Assembly (NCBI RefSeq): GCF_042477335.2
Contig: NC_091247.1
Location: 228,618,001 to 228,682,000 of the forward strand
Length of the DNA: 64,000 nt
Source: Ovis canadensis
Lineage: Eukaryota; Chordata; Mammalia; Artiodactyla; Bovidae
Direction: 5' to 3'
The notes beneath the pieces were generated by a model. It was given only the letters and a program-made list of their open reading frames with translations. It ran no database searches and was not told the origin of the DNA. Shown here in pieces: positions 23,401 to 37,819 of this stretch. The translations under genes and the position numbers were made by a program. Every line of letters begins with the position of its first letter. Positions within the stretch are counted from its first letter, which is position 1.

Positions 23401-26400
23401 GGCTGTTGTTAAGGCGCTAGGTCACGTTCGACTCTTTGTGACCCCAAGGACTGGAGCCCACCGGGTGCCTCTGTCCATGGGATTTCCCAGGCAGGAATAC
23501 TGGAGTGGGTTGCCATGTCCTTCTCCAGGGGATCTTCCTGACCACCGGCTTGGCAGGTGGATTCTTTACCACTGAGCCACCTGGGAAGCCTGGTGGGGAA
23601 GGTGGGGGGTTGGCAATAAAAAAGCAGGGCTTGGTGAGTGACGGGCTTGGAACAGAGGCTGGTCCCACCCGGCTCCCTTGGCCCCTCCGTCTGCTGGGCT
23701 CGAAGTTCAGCCTGAACCTCCCGACGACACGTGGGGCTGGCAGGTGGGGCTGGCAGGTGAAGCCAGCAGGGGCTGTGGAAGAGACAGGGTCGGGGCGAGG
23801 AGGGCGGGGTCCAGCACAGATGGCAGGCTCCTTCCTGCCTCCCCCACCCGCTGACCCCAGGCCACGTGCCTCAGTGCCTGCTATGTGTTGCCTCGCGTGC
23901 ACAGGTCACCCCCTTGTCTTCAAAACCCTCCCCTCCAGTGAGGGGCGTCGAGAGTCTGGGAGAGGCCCTGAGTCGCGCTTGGCTGGGGGACGACCTGCTC
24001 AAAGCCTGTCACTCAGGCTCCGGTGCTGCTGGCTGCGTGTGGCTCCAGGAGTCCGTCACGGGCACGGTGCAGGGAAAATGACGCCGCAGGCCCCAGGTCA
24101 CCCTGCCCGTGCTGCGCGGAGGGGCCTCCGGGCTCAGCAGTTCACATCGTGTGAACACACAAGTGGGGATGGCCGGTTCGCGTCTATAGGTCGACACAGG
24201 GGGCGACCTGGCAGAGAGCCGATGGTGGGACCTGGGGCACTTTCCTTTTCTGCACTCATTAGCATTTCTCTCCCTTGGCTTGCGTTCTGCATAATCCCGC
24301 ACTGCACACGAGATGAGATAAAAAGTCCAAAGTCTTCCGTGCGAGGCACTGCAGTTGCTTTCAGACCAAATCGACGCCAGCACTGGACTCGCTGGACAGA
24401 CAAAGGGCCCGCGCCTGCGCTGGCCACCGCGTCTCCCCCAAGCAGCACCCCCCCACCCGACTGGGGCCGGTATCCACACCCAGACGGCGCTCCCTGAGCT
24501 GCTCCTGCCACGGCTGGAGGCGCCCTCGTGGCTCCTGGGCCGGCTGTGCCCCATCGCAGGGTCAGGGGCCAAGGCTTGCGGGTGTCCCCTCTCCCTTTAT
24601 TAAGCCACAACCCAGCATCCCCTTTCAAGCAAACTTCTGAACAGAAGGTTCTGGAAAAGAGGCTCGACTCCCTGGGCACCTCCCTGGCCCAGGGCTCCCC
24701 GCCCCCACCCCAGCACCTCTTTGGGGTGGGGCCGTCCGTCACTGGAGGGTTTCAGCAGCACCCTGGGCTCCGGCCACTAATGCCACCTCCCTGCCCACCA
24801 CCCTGGTTCTGCCAGAGGTTGGCCAGTGTCTCCCACTGCCTCCAGGGCTGGTGAGCGTAGCAACGCTTCTCCAAACAGGGAGCAGAGAGCAAACTGAGGC
24901 TCCAAGCCTAGTGCCAACACCTGCTCTAACCAGACAAGGTTTTCAACTCTGGATAATCGCCCCCCGCCCCCCTCCCCTGCCACACACATCTACAACAGAA
25001 GTTAAAGATTTTCAACCACAGTTCAGCCAAGTCAAGCAGCCTTGCTGGGACAGCAGTCTTATTGGCAGCCTTTATAAAACCTCTGCTCTACTAAATTACT
25101 AAAGCAAAGTGCCTTTATCAGGGTGATTTTAAAAATTTCTTGAGATGAAAAAAGGAGTCCGCCTGTGGCAGCGGCCACCCGAGGACAGACTGTGCAGTGG
25201 GCAGCCCGTGGCCGGGTCGGGCAGATGGGGCCGTCCCCTACCATGCGCCACGCCTGTCCTCTCGGGTACCAAGCCCGGGAGGAGCACCGGGGCTCCCTCC
25301 ACCCCTTTCATGCTCGGATAAGACCACTCAAAAGGCAGAAGACCTCCGAGGCTTCCCAACCCAGGCAGGAGCCCCCTGCTCAGCTCTAGGCTCCGGAAGC
25401 CCGGATTCAGTGACCTTCCAGGCTGGCAAGAGATGCGGGAGGCGTGAGTTTGATCCCTGGGTCGGGAAGACCCCCTGGAGGAGGCAATGGCAGCATGCTC
25501 CAGTATTCTTCCCTGGGAAATTCCATGGACAGAGGAGCCTGGCAGGCTACAGTCCACGGGTCGCAAAGAGCTGGACAAGGCACAAGCGACTCAGCATGTG
25601 TGCAGGCTGGCAGCACCCACACTGGGTCACAGCCCTGCCTCTCTGAGATCCCCAAGGATAGAGGGGACAGAGGCCTCACCAGGCTCGTCCCGCTGGGTGT
25701 GCATTGAGCCGATGTCAGCCCCAGAGAGAGGCTTTACTCCCTAGGCAGCCGCGCATGGGCACAGCAAGAAGAGCAAGCCTGAGGCACGCCTCCCCGAAGG
25801 CCAGGGTCTGGGGTCCCCATGGGGAGGAGCTGCAGGGCCTCCGGGGCTCGGGGAGCGTGCGGGAAGGCCCATCACCGTGCACGGGGCAACCCGGCCCCGG
25901 CCTCCACTCCATCGGAAACAGAGGCACTCAGCTCCCCCCACGGGTGGACTGTTTGGCCCTGGGATGTCAAAAGGTCACCGAGCATACAGCCACTTTGGAA
26001 GACGGTATGGAGATTCCTTAAAAACTAGGAATAAAACCACCATGTGACCCAACAATCCCACTCCTAGGCCTAGACCCTGAGGAAGCCAAAACTGAAAGAG
26101 ACGCAGGTATCCCGCTGTTCACTGCAGCTCCGTTTACAACAGCTGGAACAGGGAAGCCACCTAGACGCCCACTGACAGATGAAGGGATGAAGTCGTGGTG
26201 CACAGACGCAATGGAGTATCACCCAGCCATAAGAAGGAACACAGCTGAGTCAGTTCTGATGAGGGGGATAAACCTAGAACCTATTATACAGAGTGAAGTG
26301 CATCAGAGAGAGAGATAAATACAGTATTCTAAGACATATACACGGAATCTAGAAAAATGGTGCTGAATAATTTATTTTCAGGGCAGCCGTGGAGAAACAG

Positions 26401-29400
26401 ACAGAGAGAACAGACTCATGGAGACGGGGAGAGGGGCGGAGAGGGGGAGATGTGTGGGGAGAGTAACCTGGGAACTTACATTACTGTATGTACGATAGAC
26501 AGCCAGCGGGGATTTACTGTATGGCTCAGGAAACTCAAACAGGGCTCTGTATCAACCTAGACAGGTGGGAAGGGGAGGCAGATGAGAGGGAGGTTTGAAA
26601 GGGAGGAGATACATGTATACTTATGGCTGATTCATGTTGAAGTTTGACGGAAAACAGCAAAAGTCTGTAAAGCAATTATCCCTCAATAAAAAGATAAAAG
26701 TCACTGAGCGGACACTCACGCAGGCCCAGCTGAAGGGTCGGTGGTCCTATCTAGTCTCAACCAAGGCGCTGAGACCAGACACAGTGGACTCCAGGCTCCC
26801 GGAGACGACTTGGGCACACGCTGCACTGCTTACGCTCTGTGCTGCTTGGAGGAAGCGCACGTCATATAACAACCTGAACTACTGGGGGGCCGGTGCAGCG
26901 GACCAGACTCAAAACCCACCGTGCGGCCACCTGACGCCCCCGCCTGTCTGCCGGCACAGGCGTCCCGTGCGCGCGGCCCCCAGGCCCCGGGGGCGCTCCC
27001 TTCCGGCTCTGCGCATGTCTGCGTGTGCGGACATCCGTGTGATCTGTACCCGTGTGCGTGTGCGGCTGAGGAGTCCCGGGCCGACGACACCCTCTGCCAC
27101 GGCTTGCTCCAGGCAGAGCAGGCCCCTCGGGTCCTACTGGATACACGGGGGCTTCAGCTGCCCCCCCCCCAGCTCTGACCAGCCCCTCTGAACTCCTGCC
27201 CAGGCCCCCACCTGGGCTCGCCGCACACCTTCACATGCCAGCTGTGGCGGAGCCGTCCACAGGACCACTACAAAAACCAACCCACAGCAAGAGGGCTTGG
27301 ACACAACCTCCGCGAAAATATTCTCCTGTCGTCTCAAACCGACAGCTTCCCAACAGTTCGCTGCCACGGCTCTGAACTCAAGCGTCACCAGAGTTTAAAA
27401 CCACAGGCAGCAAGGTGCCGGGGCTTCCCCGGTGGCTCAGAGAGTAAAGAATCTGCCCGCAGTGCAGGAGAGCCGGGTTCGGTCCTGGGGTTGGGAAGAT
27501 CCCCTGGAGAAGGGAATGGCAGCCCACTCCAGTATTCTTGCCTGGAGAGTCCCATGGACAGAGGAGCCTGGCGGGCTACAGTCCTTGGGGCCGCAAAGAG
27601 TCAGACATGACTGACCACTGGCAAGGTCCCCACTGCACAGGTATTTCACCAGTGCACTTGGGGGACACTCTGGCCCAATGCCACAGGAAGCCCGACACCA
27701 GTGCTGGGAGAGGACGCTCACGGTCTGCGGGGCCGCCCACAAGGCTCTGAGGACTTGAGTTCCACCGCAGCCCAATGGGTCTTGAGCATTTAAGAGAGAA
27801 AGTCTCATGGGGCAAGCAAACAGAACCTGCTCTTGCCACCTCCCAGGTGCCCAGTGGGCAGTGCTGGCACGCTCAGACACGCCTTCACCTGGCCCTCCCA
27901 CGTGGGCAAGGGGCTCTGCTGCTGCACGCCTCGGGGATGCTGAAAACATCGCCATGAGTGTCCTCTGGCCTCATCTCAGTGCAGCTTCACTTCTGGTCTT
28001 AAGACTCGATCTGGAATCCAACAGAAGCAAACTGCTCAACTCCTCTCTACAGACATACGGATTTTGAGAAACAGCTCTGTAGGCAACTTGGTCATGAAAC
28101 AAAGAACTAAAGAACTCCTGTATATTAAGGACAAGACCATTTTTCCACGGAACAGCATGTACTACCTCCGTGATAAAAGCATTCAGAAAGAAAACAGTTG
28201 GAAGTGCAGAAAAAACCACCAGTGTGCCAAGAGGAAACTCGAGTGATGTGGTCACGAGTCATCACCCGCTGGAGGGCGCGAGCCCCACAGACAGAACCAC
28301 CGCTCGCTCCCCGGAAGTGCTTCTCTGGCGCCCTCCCGTCCTGCGGCGTTAAACTGCGCGTGGCATGGTGCTGAAGTTTGGGATCTGTGTGATTAAAGTG
28401 CAGCTTAGGATCACATTTTTTAAGTATAAAATGGAAATCTTAACTGGTATCAACTTTTGCAACGCTGTAAAAACTAAGCAAATTCAAAATAAAAGAAGAC
28501 AAAGAAGAGGCAACTTTTTCATAAAATCGAAAAAAAACTCTCAAGTTTTAACACGTCTTTGATTTTTGTTTAATTTTATATTATTAAACTTCTTGAAAAC
28601 CTAATGTCCAGCTACAACCCTCATTTCGGTCATTTCTGTTCACTGATGAACTCTACAACTTAACACATCACAAAGCACAAGAGAAGTAAAGGGTGGGTTT
28701 ACAAGGCTTCACTGGAACGCATGATCACAAAGACCTTGCTCGGATGTGAAGTGAGTATGCTCTGGCCACACACTCACAGGGACCACCGCAGTCCCTCAGC
28801 CAAGCCACTAGTCCCCACCCTTGCTACCTGCCCCCCCACACCAGATACACACACACACATACACACACACCCCCAGAGGTACACACACCACATACACACT
28901 GAAGTGGGGCGTCCCTTCACCCACAGCCGTGCCCCCCGACTGCAGGATGCGGCACAGGCCACCAAGTGTGGAGGTGAACAGCCACAAAGCCACTCAGAAA
29001 CGGGCGAAGAAAAAGACCTAAAAAAATTAACAATAAGCAAGCAGCCATGCACAGGAAACGGGTGGAGTATCTTTAATGTTGAAGGACGTAAGCTTTCATT
29101 AACAAGAATATCCGTATCGACAGTATATCAGGATAGGTAATTTTATTAGGGTTTGCACCTTGCAAAAATCATGCATGCGTGCTAAGTCGCTTCAGTCGTG
29201 TCCGACTCTTTGCGACCCCATGGACTGTAGCCCGCCAGGCTCCTCTGTCCATGGGGTTCTCCAGGCAAGAACACTGGAGTGGGCTGCCATTTCCTCCTCC
29301 AGGGGATCTTCCCGACTCAGGGATCAAACCCAGGTCGCCTGCGTTGGCAGGCTGATTCTTTACCACTGAGCCCCCTGGGAAGCCTGCACAAAGTCATATT

Positions 29401-32400
29401 GGAAGTGACGTCCATTTCTCCAAAGAGCGCGGCTCGAGTGACTGACACCTGCCGACTCAGTGACTCGGATCAGCCCCCAGTTCCCTCGCTCTCCGGTCCT
29501 TCAGCCGAACTTGAAGGCGCCTCTCGCTGTGCCTGTCCGTCCAGCGTCAATTTTTCTTCTAATAACAAAGCAATCTATCTTTTAGGGCCATTAGCACAAA
29601 CCATTAGCAAATGTTATAATTGTTAACAACTCAAAACACTCTTCTCTTGTAACACAGCCCTTTCCAGAAATGGACTGAAATTTTGTAACCAAACCTGGGC
29701 TGGAAGCCTCAGGGCTTCTGCTGACAAGAGTCTCGGTTCTCTGGCCTCCCCTCCCTGTCCCCAGGGAGTGTGACCTCGCCTGGTGTGACAGGCGGTCACC
29801 CTCCCACGTGGGTGGGGGCCGAGGGGCCGCGCGTTGCAGAGGGACCACGGGTGAGGCTGCCCACGCAGCTCCCGGGGCAGCTGCGATGTCCAGGAGCCTC
29901 GGCTGCTGCCGGTCTCGGCTCTCTCCTGCCCTTCCCAGCGCTGGCCGTGACCCGCGGGCACTGCGTGGGCTTCCGAGCTGCAACTCAGAGCAGAAACGTC
30001 CCCGCCGTCTATGGGTCCGCTTCTCTTACAAGGTCCCAGACGGCTGTGTGCACACCCACCCAGATGGCAGTGGGCGGGGGCCAGGGTCCCCCCAGCCCAG
30101 CATCAGGCTGCAGGTGGCCCAGCCGCCCCCAAGGCTTTTCTGCATCAGCGCCCACGATAGGACGGGACTGGGCCTTTCAGGAAACGGTGCTGCCGCACCT
30201 GCTCGGGATGGGCTTCTCTGCGGGTCCCCGGGCCGTGGGTCTGGGGGACAGGCTGCAACTTACACCTGCGGAGCCGCATTTGCACACACAGGACTTGTGA
30301 GCCACAAGGGAGTCCCAAGTCCAGTCCCAAGTCCCATCTGCGCAGCCCTGCGCTCCTTCGAGCACAGGCTACCCCAGCTAAGCGTCTCCAGCCTGGTGAT
30401 CGGGACTGAGAACTCCAGGGGCCTGAGCGGAAGCCCCTGGCCACTTGGGGCACAATGCCTGACTCCTCCAGCAAGATCCCTGCTCTCCCCACCCCTCCGC
30501 CAGGAGAGGCAGTGGGGGCCACTGAGAGGAACCGCAGAACCTGCATCCTCGCCGGGGGCGCACCCCAGGATCTCGGGGTCTGGGCTCTAGTAGAGTCCCA
30601 CCTGTTCCAGACTGCCGCCTCGTAAATGGGGCCAGGATCGCCCGTGTGAGGCGGCAAACAGCATGGCAGGCTCGAGGGCGCCAGCCTCAGCAGGACTAGC
30701 CCGACTCCAGGGCCGCCCGCAGCCGCCCTCTCCCCCGTGTCTGAGCAAGACGGGAGCCAGACAGTTAACTGAGGAGCCCAAAGCACACAGCAGCAGGCCG
30801 GCTGGCCGGAGTGGCACCCCCACAGAAGGAGCGGAGTCCCCGCAGAAGGAGTGGGATCCCCGCAGAAGGAGCAGCCCTCGCAGGCCCTTCCCTTGGTCTG
30901 TATCCCCACCTCTGGGGCTTCCCTGGTGGCTCAGCTGGTAAAGAATCCGCCTGCAATGCAGGAGGCCTGGGTTCCATCCCTGGGTTGGGAAGATCCCCCC
31001 GAGAAGGGATAGGCTACCCACTCCAGTATTCTTGGGCTTCCCTTGTGGCTCAGCTGGTAAAGAATCCGCCTGCAATTCGGGAGGCCTGGGTTCCACCCCT
31101 GGGTTGGGGAGATCACCTGGAGAAGGGAAAGGCTGCCCACTCCAGGATTCGGGCCTGGAGAAGTCCCTGTGCAGTCCATGGGGTTGCAACTGAGCGACTT
31201 TCACCTTCACTTAGACCTCCGCTCCGAGGGCAGCCTGAGGTCTTGAGCTGCACGCTGGATGCCTGTCTGGCTCTTTTCGACCCCACGGACTGTAGCCCGC
31301 CAGGCTCCTCTGTCCATGGGATTCTCCAGGCAAGAACACTGGAGTGCATTGCCATTCCCTTCTCCAGGGTGTCTTCCCCACCCAGGGATCGAACCGAGTC
31401 TCTCACAACTCCTCCATCTGCAGGCGGGTTCTTTACCATGAGCACCACCTGGGCAGCCCAAGCCTGCTGGATGCAGAGAACGAAAGCCCGCCCCTGTGTC
31501 CAGAGAGGTTGGAGCACGGCCGGCAGGGCTGGGAGGGCGTCCTGGCTCTGCCGGTGGACGGACACGTGCTGGGCTCCCTCTCGGCCTTCGTGAGCAGAAC
31601 ACACAGGATGTGCGAGGGGCCTTGGGGGCTGAACGGCCAAGTCTGTCAGCTCCTGGTGCCAGCCGCACCCAAGTGACCAACACCAGGGAGGCCCCCAGAG
31701 GTGTGCCAAGGCCTCAAGAGCTGGGCTGATGTGGAAGCCCCCTCCCACGGCCTTGCCATCTGTGTACAACCAGGCTGAGCACCTGCCTGAGGAAAGAAAA
31801 TCCTCCAGAGGACTCACAACATAATATTAAAAATATTAACCAGCACACCAAGAATCAGGCAACCCTGAGAGGCCCAGGGGGAAAGCCAGTCAGCAGACGC
31901 CCCACCCAAGATGCCCCAGGTGTCCGAGGCGTCAGACACAAACTTCAGCGTGGTCGATAGAACCAGGCTCAGTGAGATGCTGCTCTGAACGTTCCTAAAG
32001 TGAACGGAAAGACAGAAGTTCCCAGGACAAAAAGAGACGACTAGAAGGAACCAAATGGAAAATTTAGAACTGGAAGGACAGCAAGTGAAATAAAACAGCC
32101 ACGAGCTGGGCTCAGCAGTGAAGCCCCACAACTCAGTAGGAATAACCTGCTCTGAATAACAGAGAGGAAAAAATATGTTAAAGATGGCCCAGGGACCTTC
32201 TGCTCTGAGATGAAGGGCGAGACTGCTCCTCCCTGGAGTCCCACGTGGCAGTAATGCCCAGAGACTCTGGAAGGCAGGCGGGAGGAGGGAGCTGACCTGG
32301 GACCTCGGGGCCAGGGAAAGACGGCGGAGAGTTCCCTGGGTTTCTTCCTGCCCCACGCTATCTCAGATTTGAAGACTTCAGCAACTGGAAATGCCAACAG

Positions 32401-35400
32401 GTACAAACAAAAAACTCCACCCAAGGTCACTCTCTCTGGCCAAAGGACCAGGGGCAGGAGAGCAGTAAGACGAGAAACTTCTGGACAAGAACTGCCCTCC
32501 TCCAGCAACACACAGGAAACCTGCCCCCATCCCCCGCCTGCAAAGTCTGCCCGGAGTCTAGACATCTGCCCTCCAGGTGGAGGCAGGCGCCTGACACTCC
32601 CCAGCAGGGTGGCGTGAGGGAAGCCAGCACTTTCATCCCAGCGGGTGGCGAGCCTCACACCCCAGAGGGGTCAGTGGAGATGAGGAGGGAGTGGATTTCC
32701 ACCGCCTCCCAGCACGAGTGGGGTGCCCCTCACCTTCCTTGCTGGGCTGGTGTCAGGGGACCAAGGGGAGAGTCAGAACTTGCACCTCCACCAACCTTCA
32801 GCCACCCTCCACGGCACACAGTCACAGGGAATCCCTACCCTTCCAGCCAGGAGGTCTCAGTGGAGGCCGAGAGGGGGGTTCACCCAGCAGCAATGGGGGG
32901 CACCCCCCTGACTGCTGATGAGGCCCAGGGGAACCCGGACTTCTTCCCCGATCTGGCGGTAACTAGTCCCCCCTCCTCCCTGACGGCGCAGTGTCAGAGA
33001 AAGCCAGCTATAAGAGGAAACTGAAATAAGATCCAAATTTTCATAACGTAAACAAGACAGAAATGTCCAGGTTTCAACCGAAAATCAAGCACCATGCCAA
33101 GAACCGGGAAGATCTCAAAATGAGAGGAAAAAAGGACAATCACTCGATGCCAAAACTGAGATGACAAAGACGTTGGGGTTATCTCACAAGGATTTCAAAG
33201 CCGCCACGATGAAAATGCTTCACAAACAACTGCATACTTCAAACAAATGAAGACATATAAAGACTCAGTGAAGAAAAGAGTCTCAGCAAAGAAATAGACG
33301 ATTACAAAGAAGAACCAAATGAAAATTTTAGAACTGAAAAAATACGATAACCAAAACAGAAAACAAACGGGGGAACTCAACAGCAGCACGGAGGCAGCGG
33401 GAAAATCAGTGAGCTGGGAGACACGGCCAGAGAAATCACTCCAACTCGGCAACAGAGGAAAGTAACTTAGAAAAAGCAACAACACTGACGCTGAACGGGC
33501 TTAACGTGGGACCTGCGGGGTCACAGCAGAGGGCCTAACATGTCGCTGGGGCCCAGAAGGAGAGGAGGAGAGGGGACGACAGAGTGCGCAAGAAATAACA
33601 GCTGAAAACGGCTCGGAAGTGTCGACAAAAGACATAACCTCAAATATCACTAACTCAAAGAAATCCAATCCAAGACACATCCAAGTCTGGATTCCGAAAA
33701 TCAAGCACAAAGAAAAGAATATGAAAATTAACAGTCAGAGAGAAACATCACTTCACCTACAGGGGAAAAGAATTTTGAATGACAGTGGATTTATCCTCAG
33801 AAATCATGGAAGGCAGAAGCACACTGCTTTTCCAGTGCTGAAAAGAAAAGAATCTTATACCCAGCAAAAATATCCTTTGGGGATTACAGGAGAAACCAAG
33901 ACATTCTCAGATGAAGAAAAACAGTCTTGTTGCCAGCAGACGGGTCCTAAAAGAACAGATACAGGAAGTAGAAATGATAAAAGAAGACTCCCTGAAAAAA
34001 AAAAAAAGAGGAAACAGAAGAAAGAATATAGTAAGTAAAGATACGTGCAATCACAACAGTGTTTCCTCCTCCTGACTTTCCTGAATTATGCTTGAGGGTT
34101 GAAGACAAAGCTATAACACTGATGTGGTTCCAAATGCATGTGGAAGAGATGAGACAATTTTACTATAAAACGGGAGAGTAAAGTGATGCAGAGAGAGGGG
34201 AGGTTTCTGTACTTCCTCAGACTGGTACAATGGCAAGTCCACTAGACTGGGATGAGACTCGCACACACAGACCTACACCGAGGGCCATACACAGAGCTGC
34301 ACTCAGAAGCAGTATGGACATCTTACCACCACAGACAGCTGACTCAAAAGCAGGTGAAGACATACAGACAAATCAGTATGGATCCTAAAAACAGACTTTT
34401 AAGCAATTCACAGGAAGGCAGGAAAAAGCAGAGAAATGAAAACTAAAAAACAAAAGGTTAAATGGCAGATTTAAGCCCTAATATATTTACATTAAGAAGG
34501 CACAGGTTGGCCTAGATGATTAAAAAACACGAGTCAAACCCACAGAGTCTAAAGAAACTCACTTCAAATCTAAGGGCGTAAGCAGGTTGAAAGTAAAAGG
34601 ACAGAAAAGACACGTGGAGCAGGCGTGGCCGCGTCACCCGGTAAAGTGGGCTCTAGAACAGACAGAACAGTCAGAGGCAAAGACGGGCGCTACACAACGC
34701 AGAGTCGACCAGAATGAAGGCTCAGCGATCCTGACCGTGCACGCGCCAGCCGCCGCGGCAGGAAAACGCGCAGGGATGAACAACGGTTTCCAGCAGGGTC
34801 GGCAAACTGCAGGCCAAATCCAGCATGCTGCCCCCTTCTGTAAACAGGTTTCTCGGCACGAAGCTACGTGCATTCACTCACACGCGGCCTACAGCGGCTT
34901 TTGCACTAAAGCAGCAGAATTGAGAAGCTGGGGCCCACAAAGCCTAAAGTATTTGCAACCTGGCTTTTTCTTTTTAAAATTATTTACCCACTGATCTGAT
35001 CTCTGGCTGTGCTGGGTCCCTGCTGCCCTAGGGGCTTTCCTCCAGCTGCGGGAGGCGGGTCTCTCGCGGCGGAGGCCTCTCCCGCTGCAGGGCACGGGCT
35101 TCGCGGTGCCGCCCGCCCGCCCGGGGTGAGCTCAGCAGTTGCGGCTCCTTCGCCCCAGAGAACAGGCTCAGCAGCGGTGGTGCGCATGCGCAGTTGCTCT
35201 GTGGCCTGTGCGGCCTTCCCGGGCCAGGGATCGAACCTTGAGTCTCCTGCGCTGGCAGGCGGATTCTTTATCACTGAGCCACTTGGGAAGCCCTGCCATC
35301 TGACTTCTTAAGGAAACATCTGCTGACCTACTTTGGAGTAACAAAGAAAAGTTACCCTTGGAATTATCTCAGCGTAATTACATTATTTATGACCACATTC

Positions 35401-37780
35401 GGCTACTCTGAAGCCACGAAATCTGACCATAGCTGAGGCAGGTGCCTAGAGAGACGGAGGCAGGCAGGTCGGCTGTTTTTCTGACAGCTGCTTTTCAAAA
35501 CCACAAAAGCCTGTCTGTCTCTTCCGATAGTGAGTCATACGCAAATCTGGAAAGATTTTTTTTTTTTTTCTGAAATAGGTAAACAAGAGCCATTTAGTTC
35601 CTATTCAAATATACTGAGATTCCTATCTATCTCTGCAGGTTGCTGGCCTCACATAGTCTGATAGCATCTGCAGCACTTCTGACCTCATCACCGGGCGGGC
35701 GTAAGTAAGACGTACGAGGAGACACTGAAACACAGGGCTATGGGATTTGGGGGGCGAATGGTTCAGGGGATTCTGTAGAATTTCTGGGTTCTACCCAAAC
35801 CTTTCAGCTTCCTAGCCACTCACAGTGGTTTTAAACTCACTCCTCTAGAGAAAAGGAAAGATGCTTGGACAGCAAGCAGCCACTTCCCCCCACGCTCTCC
35901 ACCAGTGGCCCAGTTGTCCCCCACGGTTGGGGTCCAGTCCCCGGCTGGCCACCACTCACCACGCAGCCAGGGACGGGCCGAACCCTGCCTCCCACAGCCA
36001 GCCACTCACACGGAGCTCGGTCCACACCTGCTATTTACACAGACACTCGAGGCCCTCCGGGAGGACGGGGAGGAGAAACAAGGAAGTGAGTCCTTCCCAC
36101 GCTGGATTCCGCCCCAAGAGCGAGCACAGGGGAGATAAGACAGATAGTCCTAAAAAAGAAAACAGGGAAAACCCGTAACATACAGCAGAAGGAAGCAGCT
36201 ATCGGAGAGGGACAAACAGCTGTACAAACAAAAAAAAAAAAACAAAGACAGACGAGGGAAGGCAAGGTGCCAGCAGAGCTGGGCCCTGAGCCGAGGTAAG
36301 ATCTGAACACAGCGGTGGGGAGAGGGGGGCTGTCTTGTGGGGACTCAGGTCTGGCTCAGCTGGGGCCTCAGGAGTCAAGGAGGTCAGGGCCGAGGAGCCC
36401 TGCAAGTGAGGCAGGCACGGGCAGCTTGCAAGCTAGTCGGCAAGCTGCCCAGCACGTGAAAGAATCTTCTAGAAGGGCAAGCATCCCAGGAGGAGGGGGT
36501 GAGGGGGAGAGTGCCTAGCCGTAGACTTTGGGGCTGTATTAGACGGGCTTCACGGTGCTTTCCAAACTTCCATCCGACAACCTCGGGGTAACCCATCAGA
36601 AGGTGCTCGAGGGAGGGGACACAGGGAGCAAAGATGGACAAGGCAAGCCTGGAGGCACGGCTGCAGGAGGCACCTGAACCGGCCTGTGGCTTAAAGAGAA
36701 CCACACAGGAGAGGAGTGCGGAGCCCCGATACCGGCCGGGGCACACAGACCTGGGAGCTGGCTGGCTGTCTCCTGTGGGCCGTGCCAGAAACTTGGAACC
36801 AGAGCTCAGGAGAAACTGGGACGGAAGGTGGCTCAGTAGGAGAACCTGCAGGGCGCTGCAATCAGGAGGGCGAGATAAGATCCCCAAAGTGAAGCCACCT
36901 CAAGTGTTCATTTGCTCAGTCATGTCCGACTCTTTGAGACCCCATGGATTGTAGCCCACCAGGCTCCTCTGTCCACAGGGACTCTCCAGGCAACATTACT
37001 GGAGTGGGTTGCCATGTCCTTCTCCAGGGGATCTTCCCAACCCAGGGGTCTTCTTCACTGCAGGCAGATTCTTTATCATCTGAGCCACCAGGGAAGCCCG
37101 AAGCCACCTTACCTTGGACCCACCCACATGTTCACAAAACAGCACGTGAAAGGCAGAGAGCAACTAGGTTCTCTAGAAATGTCTGCTGTTTAGAAACCTA
37201 GACCAATCGAGAGGATAAATAAATTGGGTCGGGGACAGAAAGCAAAAAAACTGTCATCGGTACCTTAACAAACACACAGAAAATATATCTCCCAAAGTAT
37301 AAAACATCGTTTCTTATATACTAGTCTTTTTTCCTTTAGGCTAGATGTTCAAATATGGCAAATTCACCAGATTACATCCTTAAAATGTGTGTTTCATTGC
37401 ATGCAAATTACGCCTCGATAAAGCTAATGTGAAAAAAAATCATGTTTTAAGAGAGTGAACAGTAATACGCACATTCACAGAGACCAACAGCAAATATTTG
37501 CTCTCGAAGGTTAAGACTGCGGGTGTTTCTCTCCCTGTGTGCTTTTCTGTTTTCTAGATTTTATTAAACCAACATGAGTTACTTTCATAAGCAGGAAAAA
37601 AAATTAGTTTTAAGTATCTGTGGCTTGCCTATTTCCGTGGGCACTGCGCAGGGGTGTTGGACTGTAAATACAACAGTAACTTGTACAAGGAGCTTCCCAG
37701 CAACCCGGGACATCCTCGATGGGAGAGGGGAAAACTTCTGCAGGAGGCTGGGCATAGCCCCACCCCCACCCCAGGGTGCC

Positions 37781-37819
<39 letters not shown>

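Noticed and set aside
29808-30590. 260-codon open frame in CERK intron 1
   Set aside because: Low-complexity GC-rich translation, no recognisable domain, no matching splice structure.
33619-34038. 139-codon lysine-rich open frame
   Set aside because: Sequence matches the old L1 5' region pattern (cttatacccagcaaaaatat, gacattctcagatgaag); it is chance openness in A-rich L1 DNA.
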